A stretch of DNA of 64,000 bases, from the NCBI GenBank assembly GCA_949825045.1, contig OX463809.1, positions 8,211,501 to 8,275,500 on the forward strand. The letters run 5' to 3'. This stretch comes from Argyresthia goedartella. Its lineage: Eukaryota; Arthropoda; Insecta; Lepidoptera; Argyresthiidae. The translations under genes were made by a program, and so were the position numbers. How positions within the stretch are numbered: the first letter of the stretch is position 1; every line of letters begins with the position of its first letter. The notes below the pieces were generated by a model, which saw nothing but the letters and a program-made list of their open reading frames with translations, was not told the DNA's origin and made no database searches. Below, one piece after another: positions 54,293 to 64,000 of this stretch.

Positions 54293-54697
54293 TCAACTGA
54301 AATATGAGATGTGAGTATCTTCCGCTCCGGAAGTATTGTAATACATAAAACGCTCCTCAAGTTTGTGAGCTCGCGGCACGAACTTGTGGCAAATAATATC
54401 CTGGCGATATTTTCTTATTCTTTCAGACACTTTAATTTCACTTTCATCTTTTTCTTCAATCAAATGGAAATGTGAAATGCTGTAGAGGGATCGCGCTGAG
54501 TGATCTAAAATTAATGACCTAATCAACTTAGAAAGGGATGTTAGATCTTCACCTATATTTTTTGGTATTATATACTTATATATTATTGGCTTTAGTTTCT
54601 GCTGGTGAAATACCAACAATCTGTGAGTAATGGATTTACTATCAGAAGCGAGTGTCCGCACTCCACAGATATGGTTATCGTCATAATCCCAGGGCAT
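54293..54697 (-). CDS. Hypothetical 134-residue reading frame
   Basis: I do not recognise this protein. It starts MPWDYDDNHICGVRTL directly after an in-frame TAA and ends ISYFS with TGA at the 54293 side. The middle is rich in charged residues (HFHLIEEKDESEIKVSERI, RKYRQDIICHKFVPR). It has no signal peptide, no membrane segment and no repeat. It does not overlap any repeat found elsewhere in this window. No splice acceptor is evident upstream. It lies ~2.4 kb downstream, on the same strand, of the candidate first exon at 57060-57240, so it could be an exon or a decayed mobile-element frame. Confidence 0.25.
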   Translation of the reverse strand: MPWDYDDNHICGVRTLASDSKSITHRLLVFHQQKLKPIIYKYIIPKNIGEDLTSLSKLIRSLILDHSARSLYSISHFHLIEEKDESEIKVSERIRKYRQDIICHKFVPRAHKLEERFMYYNTSGAEDTHISYFS

Positions 54698-55185
54698 TTA
54701 GAGTTGCGTCAATGTGTTTGTGGGTACTGTAAATTACTGATCTCAGTTGCTAGTAATGTACATTACTGATGTCAGTTGCTAGCTCAGTTTGACTGATACT
54801 CAAAGGCTCTTCTCTCATTACGGATACAACAGCACCAGTCTCTCAGTTACAAATCATTTAAGCAGCAGATTTAACATACGGCCTTGTGGATTTGGCTGAA
54901 ATCGCTCAGTAGCAGCTTGTTGTTGAGATACAAATATTTGCTTCTTTACTCTTATGGTAAATGGCGGTTGTTTATACAACTTGTAGATTGAAGTATCACA
55001 ATGCAATAACACCAAGTGCTGATATCATTCCTGGATTTTCAAGACAAAGATAGCGTTTCTATGTGTTGAAGGTAGCGGCTTTCGTTCCACTACCATGACT
55101 GATAAGAGCTATATCAAACGATTACAATTTTAAGGTACACACTGCATACTTTTGAAAGCCTAGTCCAAAGTATGTAAGGGCTCAA
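54698..55185. other. Unassigned sequence
   Basis: 54725-54785 holds two ~29-bp direct repeats (attactgatctcagttgctag, attactgatgtcagttgctag). Nothing else is recognised. Confidence 0.35.
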
Positions 55186-56330
55186 TCAAAGTTCAAAGTC
55201 CAAGTGTATTTATTAATTACTGTAAATATTTACAGATACTGAGTAAAAGTAATTTTTTGTTTCTTCTCTACAATGGACCACTGTGGGAGAAGCAGGGCGA
55301 AGGAACTCCCACAACTGATTTTTAGTTCTCTTTTAAAAATTGGTTGGTTAAATACAATTATTACAATATTAATTATTATGATTAATAATCAGGCATAAAT
55401 AACTTCAAATTGTTTAACAGCAAGTTCTGTGTTGGGTTCGATTAACCCCATATACACATATACACAATAAACATTATAATATCCCATTTGTGACAAAGTC
55501 GATTTTAAATGGTTTTTAAATTGCTCAAATTGTAATTTGCAATCTTGTTGCCCTGACCCTTGAAAGAATTGCTAATTTTTGCGAGTTTAAACCGAGGTGC
55601 AACTAGTCTGTGATTATTTTTAGGTTAACATTACAGCTATCGCTAAGTTTGGAAAATGTTGTAAAGTTCTTGTGCACATACATTAAATTATTTAAGATAA
55701 ATTGACTAGCTCCAGTTAGTGCATAAATTTCTTTAAAAAGCTGTCGTGAGGAGTCTGTAAGTTTTAAATTAAATTAATTGCTCGAATAGATCTTTTCTGT
55801 AAAATAAAGATAGTTTGAATATCCGCTGCTTTCCCCCACAACAAGATACCATAGGACATGACTCTATGAAAATAACTTAAATTTATTAGCCTAGATGTAG
55901 CCACATCCGTGTTTTGTCTGATGTTCCTAACAGCGTAAGCCGCAGAACTTAATCTATCAGCTAATTTATCAATTTGGGGTCCCCACTGCAATTTTCTATC
56001 AATGGTTTTTCCAAGAAACTTCGTATCATTTACTAATTCTAACGTGTTGCTGTCTAGCACTAAATTGGTCTCAATTTGCCTGTTATTTGAAATTAAGAAT
56101 TTGAAACACTTGGTTTTACCAGCGTTGAACAATTACTAATTATCTGTGTCCCAATTCAAAGTTAAAAGAATACTCCATTAACATCATCAAAATCGTCTTT
56201 TGTCTTTCAATTTTGAAGACCAGTGAACTATCATCAGCAACCAACACTATGTCAGTCAATTTCTCCACCATGAAAGGCCGATCGATACCCTTTACATGAG
56301 CTTTAAAACCTACATTACATGTCGTCAAGC
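55186..56330 (-). pseudogene. Jockey/CR1-group LINE RT, 3' portion
   Basis: On the minus strand: VEKLTDIVLVADDSSLVFK (RT motif C as VADD, 56200-56270), then after a frameshift FNAGKTKCFKFLIS, VNDTKFLGKTIDRKLQWGPQI, YFHRVMSYGILLWGKAADI and FILQKRSIRAI (55764-56132). It degenerates into sequence matching the family's C-terminus and a 3' UTR (attggaccactgtggg complement) that ends near 55186 in a short GACTTT-like tail. The same family is represented at 2831-3960 (3' UTR only) and 61100-64000. Confidence 0.8.
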
Positions 56331-57059
56331 CTCTTCACATATAGAGTGGAGTAAAAGAATTGCGTATACCATCCATAAAAAATCTTTTATAAAACAGCTC
56401 ATAACATTCCAGATCGTCTAAAACGTGCACCCCTTATCGACGCCAAAATCTGGCTAGAATATTATCAAAATTTAAACAAGTGCAATGAATTCACGTGGAA
56501 AATCGAAGACAGCGACGGCAGCGAAGTATTTTGAGGAAAAATTGTGTCTGTTTCACTCTTGAATTTACAGGAAGAACAGCAAAACGATCACATTTTAAAA
56601 GCAACAAGGAATATAGCTAGAATTTAATTCGTAATAAAATATTCAGTAACTCACAGGCTACAGGTAGACTCCACAAAGTTATTATCAGTAAAGGTACAGT
56701 TAGGAAATACACTTTAGTTAATGGATTTTCTTTGTCGCATGATACCATGAATGATAATTTATATGGCGATAGACTAATCTAGGGATCGTGTGAGAATCAT
56801 TTCTCAAATGAGTGATAACTATAATAAAACCAAAACGTAAACTACTCGTTTTGTTTGAGCAAAGTATTTCTTTTAGATAGGTAGTTTCCAAAGTGTTCTC
56901 TCTATTATCAAAGAACAAATAAAATAAAAATATCGGCAAACATTTTAGCAGATAATAATCTGACAGGGGCTCAGACATATGCGCCCACGTTGCGGCTGGG
57001 CGCTATCCTGTGAAAGAGTCTATGTTCAGGTAAAAATTAAGCACTAAGTCAAACCTTAC
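56331..57059. other. Mostly unassigned; possible coding remnant
   Basis: At 56410-56645 the plus strand reads PDRLKRAPLIDAKIWLEYY, then FTWKIEDSDGSEVF, a TGA, and LNLQEEQQNDHILKATRN. This is protein-like but not recognised. If the exon at 57060-57240 is real, this region is its first intron. Confidence 0.25.
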
Positions 57060-57300
57060 CTTTCACTTCACCATCGATTCTCAAAATCTCCAACACAATA
57101 ATGCGAATCACAATCAACACTTCACTGGCCACTTCACTGCACAAAGGGAAACCAACGTTACAAATTCAAATCCCACTCGCATTCCACTGGCGTGTCTGCT
57201 CGCCAGGCCACCCTCACGTCAACAGGTCGCGTCCTACACTGGGCGGCCCGGCCGACCGCCGCCGCCCGCCCGCCCTACGCGCTCGCGCCATAAATAATAC
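57060..57300 (-). promoter_or_regulatory. Candidate CpG-rich promoter and 5'UTR exon of a host gene
   Basis: On the minus strand a CpG-rich block (57180-57296) includes a cccagtgtagg initiator-like site near 57240. It is followed by less GC-rich sequence of 5' UTR character and a strong splice donor, gtgaaag|gtaagg, at 57060/57059. The ATG just before the donor (atcgatgg) opens only M-V-K-stop, so the exon would be non-coding. A tatttatgg word at 57288-57299 lies ~50 bp upstream of the initiator, too far for a canonical TATA box. No coding exon could be assigned downstream. Confidence 0.45.
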
Positions 57301-57779
57301 CCCTGAAAGATCAACCGAGATTTCTATGCCCTCTGAAAATGGTTTGTCCAGATGTTACATTGTTTACTGGACACTCGATATCTTGATACTTCTGTTGTTG
57401 CGCTGACAAGCCACTCACCGAACAAAAATTAATTTATTATCGCACAAAGGGCATTTCCACCGGTGCTCGATCGTAATTTAATTTGGTAAAACAATACCAT
57501 TGAGGAGCTCCATCATAAAACGCTTTTACTACTGAAATAAATCGAGTTTCACTTATGGCGAAAATAAATACACAAGCAAATTTTAGGAGGAATGGAGGAG
57601 GAAACTCGGTATAATTCGTTTTATAAATACTATTATAACATGTTAACAAAATAAATTGAACCAGCCCCTCGTATCTCGATTATTTGTTTAGTGGTTATTG
57701 TGTGTAAATAATTAAGTCGAATAAATTCCAGCGTGCCAGCAGAGTCGTTGACCAGTGACAGTTCAAATTACCACAGCCA
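57301..57779. other. Unassigned sequence upstream of the candidate promoter
   Basis: Short frames at 57437-57649 (minus) and 57101-57406 (plus, antisense to the CpG block) have no domain. Confidence 0.3.
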
Positions 57780-57901
57780 CATTTGACATCTGTGAACAGT
57801 AGGAACAGAGCTATGCGTCGGTCTCCTTTCCTTTTCTAAGCGAAAGTAGGAGAAGAATACTGACGCATAACTCTGTCCCTACTATTGACAGATGTCAAAT
57901 G
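57780..57901. mobile_element. Hairpin MITE, 122 bp
   Basis: catttgacatctgt at 57780 is inverted at the right end (acagatgtcaaatg, ending 57901). The stem continues through agtagg.acagag and tatgcgtc to a short loop near 57835. It is the same family as 48302-48435. Confidence 0.8.
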
Positions 57902-58612
57902 CTACTTCTAAGAATGGCTCTACTTTAGGGTCAATGAAATCAATGGGGAAAATTCCGCAAAACTTTTTGGAAGACGTGTGTTTCTAAGATGTCCAACATT
58001 ACCAACAGCAAATTTATATGGATATTGACAATTCATTTCTCTGATTCGAAACTATTTGCTTACTTTCTCTGTGTTTCTTACAAACACTTATCGCCCACCT
58101 CTTTAACCCCTCAACGAGCCATGACTGCAAGGAGGTCATTTTCACGTTACAGATTTTGAATTTTATTACCACTGCATGAGGTTCAAAATCGCGTTGCCTC
58201 AAAATGGTGATGGGTTGGTAGGAAGTTAATAATTTCACTGGGTAAACGAGTGCACTCTCTTTGCCACCCCCCGGTGCAACTCTGTATCTGCCAACCCATA
58301 CGCGAAAGGACATCATTCTATGTCTGTACTCTTATGTAATTGTTTTACATTGTCTTTCAGGAGGACTCCTACATCACGATATGCAACGATTGTCCGGCTG
58401 TCTAGCCTTTCCTTGGAAATTTTGTCGAAACATGGTCGCCTGCAAGCTGAAGGATATTAGATATAAGAATTATAAAACCTATGGGATCCATCTAATGAAA
58501 CAATGACGTATCCACATCATTGGACGTTGTGCATATTGAAACTGAGTTCTACTTGAGTCCTGCTACTTGGTACTATTTTCACAGTTTTCTTCCCTATTAA
58601 GATGTGTTCAAT
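57902..58612. other. Unassigned sequence
   Basis: 58147-58190 carries an inverted copy of the small repeat seen at 50879 and 51815. Frames at 58014-58316 and 58261-58506 overlap it antisense and have no domain. Confidence 0.35.
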
Positions 58613-59439
58613 AATAGACGCGACATTGACAAGGCCATATTAAGGCTGGGCACCCGGACCGCGGACTTATGCCTATTTCACACGAGAACAGTAAGGCAGA
58701 AAATTGGGGTAGAATAGTTTGGAAGGCCAATGGAAATTAAATATAGGACAGCCAGACAGGGCAGTCTGCGAGTGCCGACGTTCTTCGTCGTCGTCAGTAT
58801 TTTCACTACAACATTTTCATTACAATATTTGAGCAAAAAATATTTTGAAGCTAAAATTGCCAAGCAAGTCACGACAAGCCGCTTGCACACGTCCTGCTCC
58901 TGCTGCACTGCTCTGTCCTCACCTCACATTCACACGAGTCCAGTTCGTTTGTTTGAACGCCATGTGCGTATGAAACAGAGCAGTACTGCCAAGACAGTAA
59001 CCAAGGCAGAAAATATAATGCTCGCCTTTGTACATATGTTTTCTCTTAATGTATCTTTTTTAAATAACTGTGTTCAATAAAGAATTATGAATATAATAGC
59101 CGGCCGGTCTATTTTTTTGGGAAGTTATTTTTCAGTGAGAGTGCAGCGCAACAGGGGCAGGACGGTGCGCATGCGGCCTGTCCTGACTTGTTTGGCAATT
59201 GTTTGCTTAATAATGCTTAAAATGATGTTTTTGCCAATTATTGTAATGAAAATATATAGCTCGCGCAGCAAAATACTGGCTTCGTCGTCGGCACTTATAG
59301 ACTGTCCTGTGTTTGATCGCCACTGTCCTTCCAAACTGTTATGTCCCATTATTCTGCCTCTCTCACTCATTGAAATAGGCATAAGTTCCGAGGTCCGGGC
59401 GCCAAGCCTTTACATGGCTTTGACAATGTCGCGTTTATT
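58613..59439. mobile_element. Foldback element, ~827 bp, with LINE scrap at centre
   Basis: The left end (aatagacgcgacattgacaaggccat…) is inverted at the right (…atggctttgacaatgtcgcgtttatt). Inverted homology extends inward through cacccggacc, cttatgcctatttca, agtgccgacg, ttttcattacaat, attgccaa and cgcctgcgca-like blocks, roughly 75-85% identical. The centre at 59020-59095 is a LINE 3' end. Related frames at 58730-59080 plus and 59125-59382 minus arise from the two arms. Confidence 0.75.
59020..59095 (+). mobile_element. LINE 3' terminal scrap
   Basis: ctcgcctttgtacatatgttttctcttaatgtatc … gtgttcaataaagaattatga matches the last ~75 bp of the LINE at 32274-32348 with a 1-3 base difference. 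It is an extremely 5'-truncated insertion. Confidence 0.8.
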
Positions 59440-59644
59440 ATTTAACACCACTTGATGAGGAAGAAAACTGCCAAAGCAACAAATACAACCCAAGAGTGTT
59501 TGTAACAAATACAGAGTAAGCAAGCAAATAGTTTCGAATATCCATAGAATTTCGCTGTCCACTGTTCTGCCCTCGTGAGAAATGGGCATTTGAATTTCAC
59601 CTTCAGCTTACTTTTAGGAGAATAGTAATTAAAATGTTGAAAAA
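59440..59644. other. Unassigned sequence
   Basis: Nothing recognised. Confidence 0.3.
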
Positions 59645-59692
59645 TAGGCCAAGTGCGAGTCGTACTCGCGCAAGAACGGGTTCCGTACCAGC
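59645..59692 (-). mobile_element. GTCY element end fragment
   Basis: ggccaagtgcgagtcgtactcgcgcaagaacgggttccgtacca is the 3' terminal repeat of a GTCY element in reverse orientation; the rest is missing. Confidence 0.65.
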
Positions 59693-59821
59693 GAGCAAAA
59701 TACTGGTTTTTCTTTAATTGTACCCACCTATCTACACCATACCATACCATAGAAAAATCTTTATAGTTTTCTTTTAATTTTTGTGTATAGTGTTCCTATA
59801 GATAGTAAATGGTTACGTTTC

Positions 59822-60045
59822 AGGGTTCCGTACCCGAAGGGTACCAAACGGGATACTATTACTAAGCCTCCGCTCTCCGTCTTTGCGTCCGTCTGTCTTT
59901 CTGTCTGTCTGTCCGTCAGCGGGCTGTATCTCATGAACCGTTCTAGGTAGCGAGTTTAAATTTTCACTCATGTGTATTTCTGTTGCTGCTTCAGCAACAA
60001 ATAAAGAACTACACGACATTTTATAAATTAAAGGGTGTCCTCATC
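59822..60045 (+). mobile_element. GTCY element, 5' half
   Basis: gggttccgtacccgaagggtaccaaacggga, then a degenerate GTCC/GTCT tract (59878-59918) and gggctgtatctcatgaaccg … ttctgttgctgcttcagcaac. The 3' half is absent. Confidence 0.75.
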
Positions 60046-61099
60046 CTTACAAGAGCTGCGTTTAAATATTATCGCCTAGTTTATAAATTTTGTAGTTTAT
60101 ACATTTCTGCTTAAAATTCAATCCTCAATCGTACAGTGTTTAAGACATGATTATCCAAATATCCAAAATCTTTCGCCAATCCATAATCCATTAATCCATA
60201 ATGTTTTTATTATTTGTGACAATATATGAGGGGTTAAAGTACAGCCGGTTTCCAGCAAATTTAACTGTACAATATCCGAAGATTAATGTGTTTTGAGTAT
60301 TTTTTTATTTCTTAATATTGTTTTACAAAATTTGTCATAAAGTTATTAATTGTGTGGAATAGCTTAAAGTAAAAAAAAACACTCTTAAGTTTGATGTAGT
60401 GAATCCACGTGATGAGAAAACTTAGATACTTTCAAAGACATTTCTCCGTGACTAGTTGCTACAAGGATGGGTCTGAGTCCATACAAAAGTGACTCTTGTT
60501 CTTCTCGCTCCACTACTTTGCAATTCGTGCAACAGCTTTTTCGTTTCGAACTTTGTGTAAAACTATTTCCCAGGTGGATAGCTGATGAAATAAGGATGTT
60601 TTTAAATAATTTCTACAATATTTTTGACAAAATAGCTGTTTTAAAACTAAAAATTGGTTTTAGTTTTCACATCACGGGAGTTCAGGGGCTCATTGCATTA
60701 TTATTTTTTTACTGTTATCTTTTTTTACAGAATTATTGATGTATTAGCTAACAAACGACATACAAAAAAGTTACCCAAAATAATTAATATTATCCGTAAT
60801 TTTTTACTTTTTGACAAATATTGAAAAAAAATAAAAAAATATAAAAACCTAAATTACTTGAAATCGAAACACATTAATTTTCGGATAGGGTATATGAATG
60901 CACTTTCTGGGAAGTGACTCTACTTAAATCCCTTACAATATATGTTTAAAATCCAATCATATACGATAGAGACCCCGTTAGGTAACTTACAAACGTGGTC
61001 AAGATACTAGGCTATGTAAAACCATTCTTCTGGCGACTTCTTGAAAAGGCCCTTAACGGGACGCATTAGGCTAATACAGCCTTTTGTAAATCTCATGAT
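60046..61099. other. Unassigned AT-rich sequence
   Basis: Contains a small tandem of atccataat words near 60180-60200. A 90-residue frame at 60467-60739 has no recognised domain. Confidence 0.3.
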
Positions 61100-61391
61100 A
61101 CGCAAAATATGTGTATAAAAGCAGTTGTTTCTATGAACCAGCTTGTTGTTCACGTGTGTTAGCTTTTATTCGCTAATGAGTCAACGTAATTTGCTAGATA
61201 GAAAAATCTCCCAAAGTTATCTTAGATATAAGCTGAATATGATCTTGCGTACTATATCATACAATAATAATATACATGTTATGGATACTAATAAATTTGT
61301 TATTAGAAATAAATATTATTTTACAAAAGAGAACTAGCAAATTCGCTATCCTATTATTTTAATTTAACAGCCAAAAATTTGGCTACACATA

Positions 61392-61982
61392 ATGCATCTA
61401 TTGAGCATTATACTGATGTTTCAAACAACACCTTGGAAGCTCTTCCAAGTCTCTAGCCCGTCAAATAATGTTAATAAAGTACATAATAAAAACAGAAAAA
61501 CTCAAAATTGTAAAATAAATGCAAAGTTTACTAATCTGGTCCACCAAAATATTCAAGGTATTAGCAGTAAATTATTAGAGTTGGAATTGTACATGAAATC
61601 TTTTAATATTGATATTTTATGTCTAACAGAACATTGGCTAAAAAACCATGAGCTCATGTTCAATTTCAGTAACCACCAGGTTGATAGTTCTTTTTGCAGA
61701 TCACATGGTATTCGTGGAGGCTCTCTAATATTTCTAAATAAACACTTAAAGTTCAAAAATCGTAATGACATAGTATGTTTATCAGTTGAAAGCCACATTG
61801 AAGTAGCATGTGTTGAATTGGAGCACATAATTGTAATAAGCGTTTACAGCCCACCGTCAGGTACATTTGATGTTTTTGAAAAAGTCATGGATGACATATT
61901 ATTTAAAGTATCAAAATCTAATAAAACTCTTATGATATGTGGAGACTTCAATGTAAATTTATTAGAAACTTTACTCCCTTAG
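61392..61982 (+). pseudogene. LINE apurinic/apyrimidinic-type endonuclease domain
   Basis: In the 196-residue frame, HQNIQGI (residues 51-57) matches the metal-binding N-terminal motif of LINE endonucleases. LCLTEHWL (76-83) carries the catalytic Glu block, YSPPSG (152-157) the strand before the active-site loop, and GDFNV (184-188) the conserved Asp/Asn pair. In an intact element this domain nicks target DNA to prime reverse transcription. The frame breaks at about 61978 and homology continues as LTNLFNSHNLKPLF and CIDNIFAYPNL in another frame. Confidence 0.85.
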
Positions 61983-62119
61983 TACGAGACTAACTAACTT
62001 ATTTAATTCTCACAACTTAAAGCCACTTTTCATGGAACCTACTCGAATAACTGAAACCTCAGCAAATTGTATAGACAATATATTTGCTTATCCAAATTTA
62101 AAAAAATGTACTTAAAAAA

Positions 62120-62560
62120 AATATAATTAATTTAAAGTCAGACCATTTACGTCAATACATTAGACTAGAAATTCAACTTAAAAAAAGTTCTACAAGAAAG
62201 ATAAAATACATACCTGTGACTGCACATCGGTTTGAAAGGTTTAAATTGAATTGGGATAGCAAACTACCTATCAATTACTCTAATAATAACCCTAATGAGT
62301 CATATTGTATTTTTTTGTACAAATTCAGCAATGCGTTCAATGCAGTATTTACTACCAGATCGATTGTGGTCTCAGACAAACTTAACTTTAGTAAGTGGGC
62401 CACAGTAGGTATACTTAAAAGAAGACAAAATTTATATGAGTTATATAGTGAAAAACAATGGAATCATAGTGAAGAGTTCATGGATAAAGTAAAAAGTACT
62501 CAAAAATCTTTAGAAAAGTTTGTCAAATTGCAAAATCAAATTATATCAGATCTAAAATAA
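62120..62560 (+). pseudogene. LINE linker between endonuclease and RT
   Basis: After SDHLRQYIRLEIQ (endonuclease end, a shifted SDH motif near 62135-62175), the frame continues RFERFKLNWD, FNAVFTT and WATVGILKRRQNLYELY. The last is the 'W.T.GI..S…..L' block that precedes RT in Jockey-group LINEs. It stops at 62558-62560; homology resumes in another frame at about 62565 (STWDVIKSETGK). Confidence 0.75.
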
Positions 62561-62771
62561 GAAAAAGTGATAACAAAATTAAATCAACTTGGGATGTAAT
62601 CAAAAGTGAGACTGGAAAGGTCAGTATCAAAAACAATGAATATGAATTAAAAATTAATGATATTACTTTCAAAAATGATATTGATGTAGCTAAAGCGTTT
62701 GTTTTTTTTTTACTGACATCCCAATCTCTACTACAAAGTCTTTAGACACTTCCAAAGTAGTCGCTGAATCT

Positions 62772-63560
62772 TTGCTAAAAGACTATGTACCTAGATGTGA
62801 AAATCAATTCTCGTTTAATTATGTAGATGATAAAGATATTATTAAAGCCTTGAAATCAATAAATGTCAAGAATACTGCAGACCTCTGGGATATTTCTGTT
62901 CATGTTGTGAAGCCCCTAATAAATGTTATTGCACTTGATTTAGCTTTCATATTTAATGCATCTATTGAATCTGGCGTGTTTCCTGATTTAATGAAACACA
63001 GTAAAATAGTACCTTTGTTTAAATCGGGTAGTAAATCTGATCCTTCTAACTTCAGACCGATATCAGTATTGCCTACATTTAGTAAAGTTTTTGAAAAAGT
63101 AATTTTAAATCAACTTCTTACACATTTCAACACCAACAACATGCTCCACTGTAAACAATTTGGTTTTACACAAGGCAAATCAACTACTGATGCCGGTATT
63201 GAGTTAATATCACATATATATGATGCCTGGGAGGAGTCGCATGATGCTCTAGGAGTATTTTGCGATTTGTCTAAGGCTTTTGATTGCGTTGACCATGGGA
63301 CATTGATCAGGAAATTACATCACTATGGAATTAGGGATAACTCTTAAGATCTTCTCTCTTCTTATCTAAATGACAGGATACAGAGAGTTGACATTTATGG
63401 AAAACGATCTCCAGGATCTGTTGTTACTATGGGTGTACCACAGCGTTCCATACTCGGGCCATTCCTGTTTTTGGTTTATATTAATGACCTGCCATCGTGT
63501 CAGAGATAATCATGAGATTGTACTGTTCGTAGATGATACTTCACATTTGTTTAAAATGAA
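62772..63560 (+). pseudogene. LINE reverse transcriptase domain, frameshifted
   Basis: The frame 62772-63347 holds IVPLFKSG (residues 79-86), NFRPISVLP (93-101), FGFTQGKST and FCDLSKAFDCVDH (motif A, first catalytic Asp, 163-175). After a stop and shift come VDIYGKRSPGSVVTMGVPQ and RSILGPFLFLVYINDLP (motif B; the usual QGS glycine is Arg), then LFVDDTSHLFKMK (motif C, VDD) at about 63520-63560. The stops and the altered motif B make it inactive. Confidence 0.85.
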
Positions 63561-64000
63561 ACGACGCAGTTTGAACTTTGCTTGATGTGAATAATGCAAT
63601 CTCAAAGGTAGTAAATTGGTTTAGTGCCAATAATCTTCTACTGAACAATAACAAAACTAAATGTATTCGGTTTATACTCCCCAATGCTAAACAAGTCTCG
63701 GCTAATGTAAATGTTAAAGGTGAAAATTTATAAATTGTATATAGCACGGTATTCCTAGGAATTACCTTAGATAATAAGCTTCAGTGGGGCCCACACATAG
63801 ATAAGCTATCGTAAAATTCAGTTCCGCAGTTTATACAGTCAAAAAAATCCGACGTGGAAACAGCTAGACTAGTTTGCTTCAGCTACTTCCATAGCATTAT
63901 GTCTTACGGCATACTGCTGTGGGGGAACGCTGCAGACATTAACATAATATTTGTGCTGCAAAAGAGGGCTGTTTGTGCAATCTACAATGTGGGTCCCAGA

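Larger units (their letters stand above)
61100..64000 (+). mobile_element. Degenerate Jockey/CR1-group LINE, open at the right edge
   Basis: Endonuclease and reverse transcriptase motifs occur in correct order over 2.6 kb with at least five frameshifts or stops. Downstream of the RT core, LDNKLQWGPHIDKL (about 63765-63810) and YFHSIMSYGILLWG with FVLQKRAV (about 63885-63975) identify the same family as 55186-56330. The C-terminus and 3' tail lie beyond the window. No ORF1 is recognised in 61100-61390. Confidence 0.85.

Noticed and set aside
58730..59455. Pair of related small proteins
   Set aside because: The frames arise from the two inverted arms of a foldback element, and one runs into a LINE scrap.
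1..64000. A bacterial-style gene system or defence island
   Set aside because: Repeat families, codon context, splice-like signals and lack of operonic genes show this is insect nuclear DNA.

Overview
The window reads as gene-poor, AT-rich nuclear DNA of an insect, almost certainly a moth or butterfly. The evidence is the repeat content: tRNA-derived SINEs with A and B boxes, short inverted-repeat elements carrying a GTCC/GTCT microsatellite of the kind described in Lepidoptera, degenerate RTE-type and Jockey/CR1-type LINEs, and cut-and-paste DNA transposon remnants. No intact host protein-coding gene could be identified. Most open frames lie in, or antisense to, transposable elements or microsatellites. 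The best host-like signals are a CpG-rich minus-strand promoter plus 5'UTR exon with a splice donor near 57.06-57.30 kb, a weaker one near 49.71-49.86 kb, and an unrecognised 134-residue minus-strand frame at 54.29-54.70 kb.

Layout. 0-10 kb: a hairpin MITE, SINEs, a GTCY element nested in another MITE, a long-TIR mariner-like element nested in a LINE 3' end that carries a large (GACTTT)n tail, an RTE C-terminus, and two short LINE fragments meeting end to end. 10-21 kb: an internally deleted Tc1/IS630-like transposon, three full or near-full SINE B copies plus fragments, a LINE with a (CTTT)n tail, perfect hairpins, and a 1.9 kb TIR element holding a LINE C-terminus and an 84-bp tandem repeat. 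21-30 kb: an 814-bp foldback element and a one-armed relative, two RTE remnants, a GTCY element, a 70-bp-TIR MITE, and a SINE inside a SINE.

30.3-44.4 kb is the most striking region: two head-to-tail copies of a ~7.06 kb unit, roughly 99.5% identical by eye over 5.6 kb. Near the start of each unit, about 1.25 kb differs completely: GTCY elements plus part of a LINE in unit 1, and a different 5'-truncated LINE ending in ~21 copies of a 7-mer in unit 2. This is either a recent tandem duplication altered by a retrotransposition-associated deletion, or two haplotypes joined in assembly.

44.4-64 kb holds more MITEs and SINEs (one SINE split by a MITE), a 38-bp minisatellite, two related hairpin MITEs, an 827-bp foldback element with a LINE 3' scrap at its centre, a minus-strand LINE fragment, and at the right edge a degenerate LINE with recognisable endonuclease and reverse transcriptase that runs off the window.

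The most novel-looking pattern is a core sequence of up to ~140 bp, often with a GC-rich hairpin, that recurs inside at least three small element families with different terminal inverted repeats. There is no CRISPR, prokaryotic operon or defence system.
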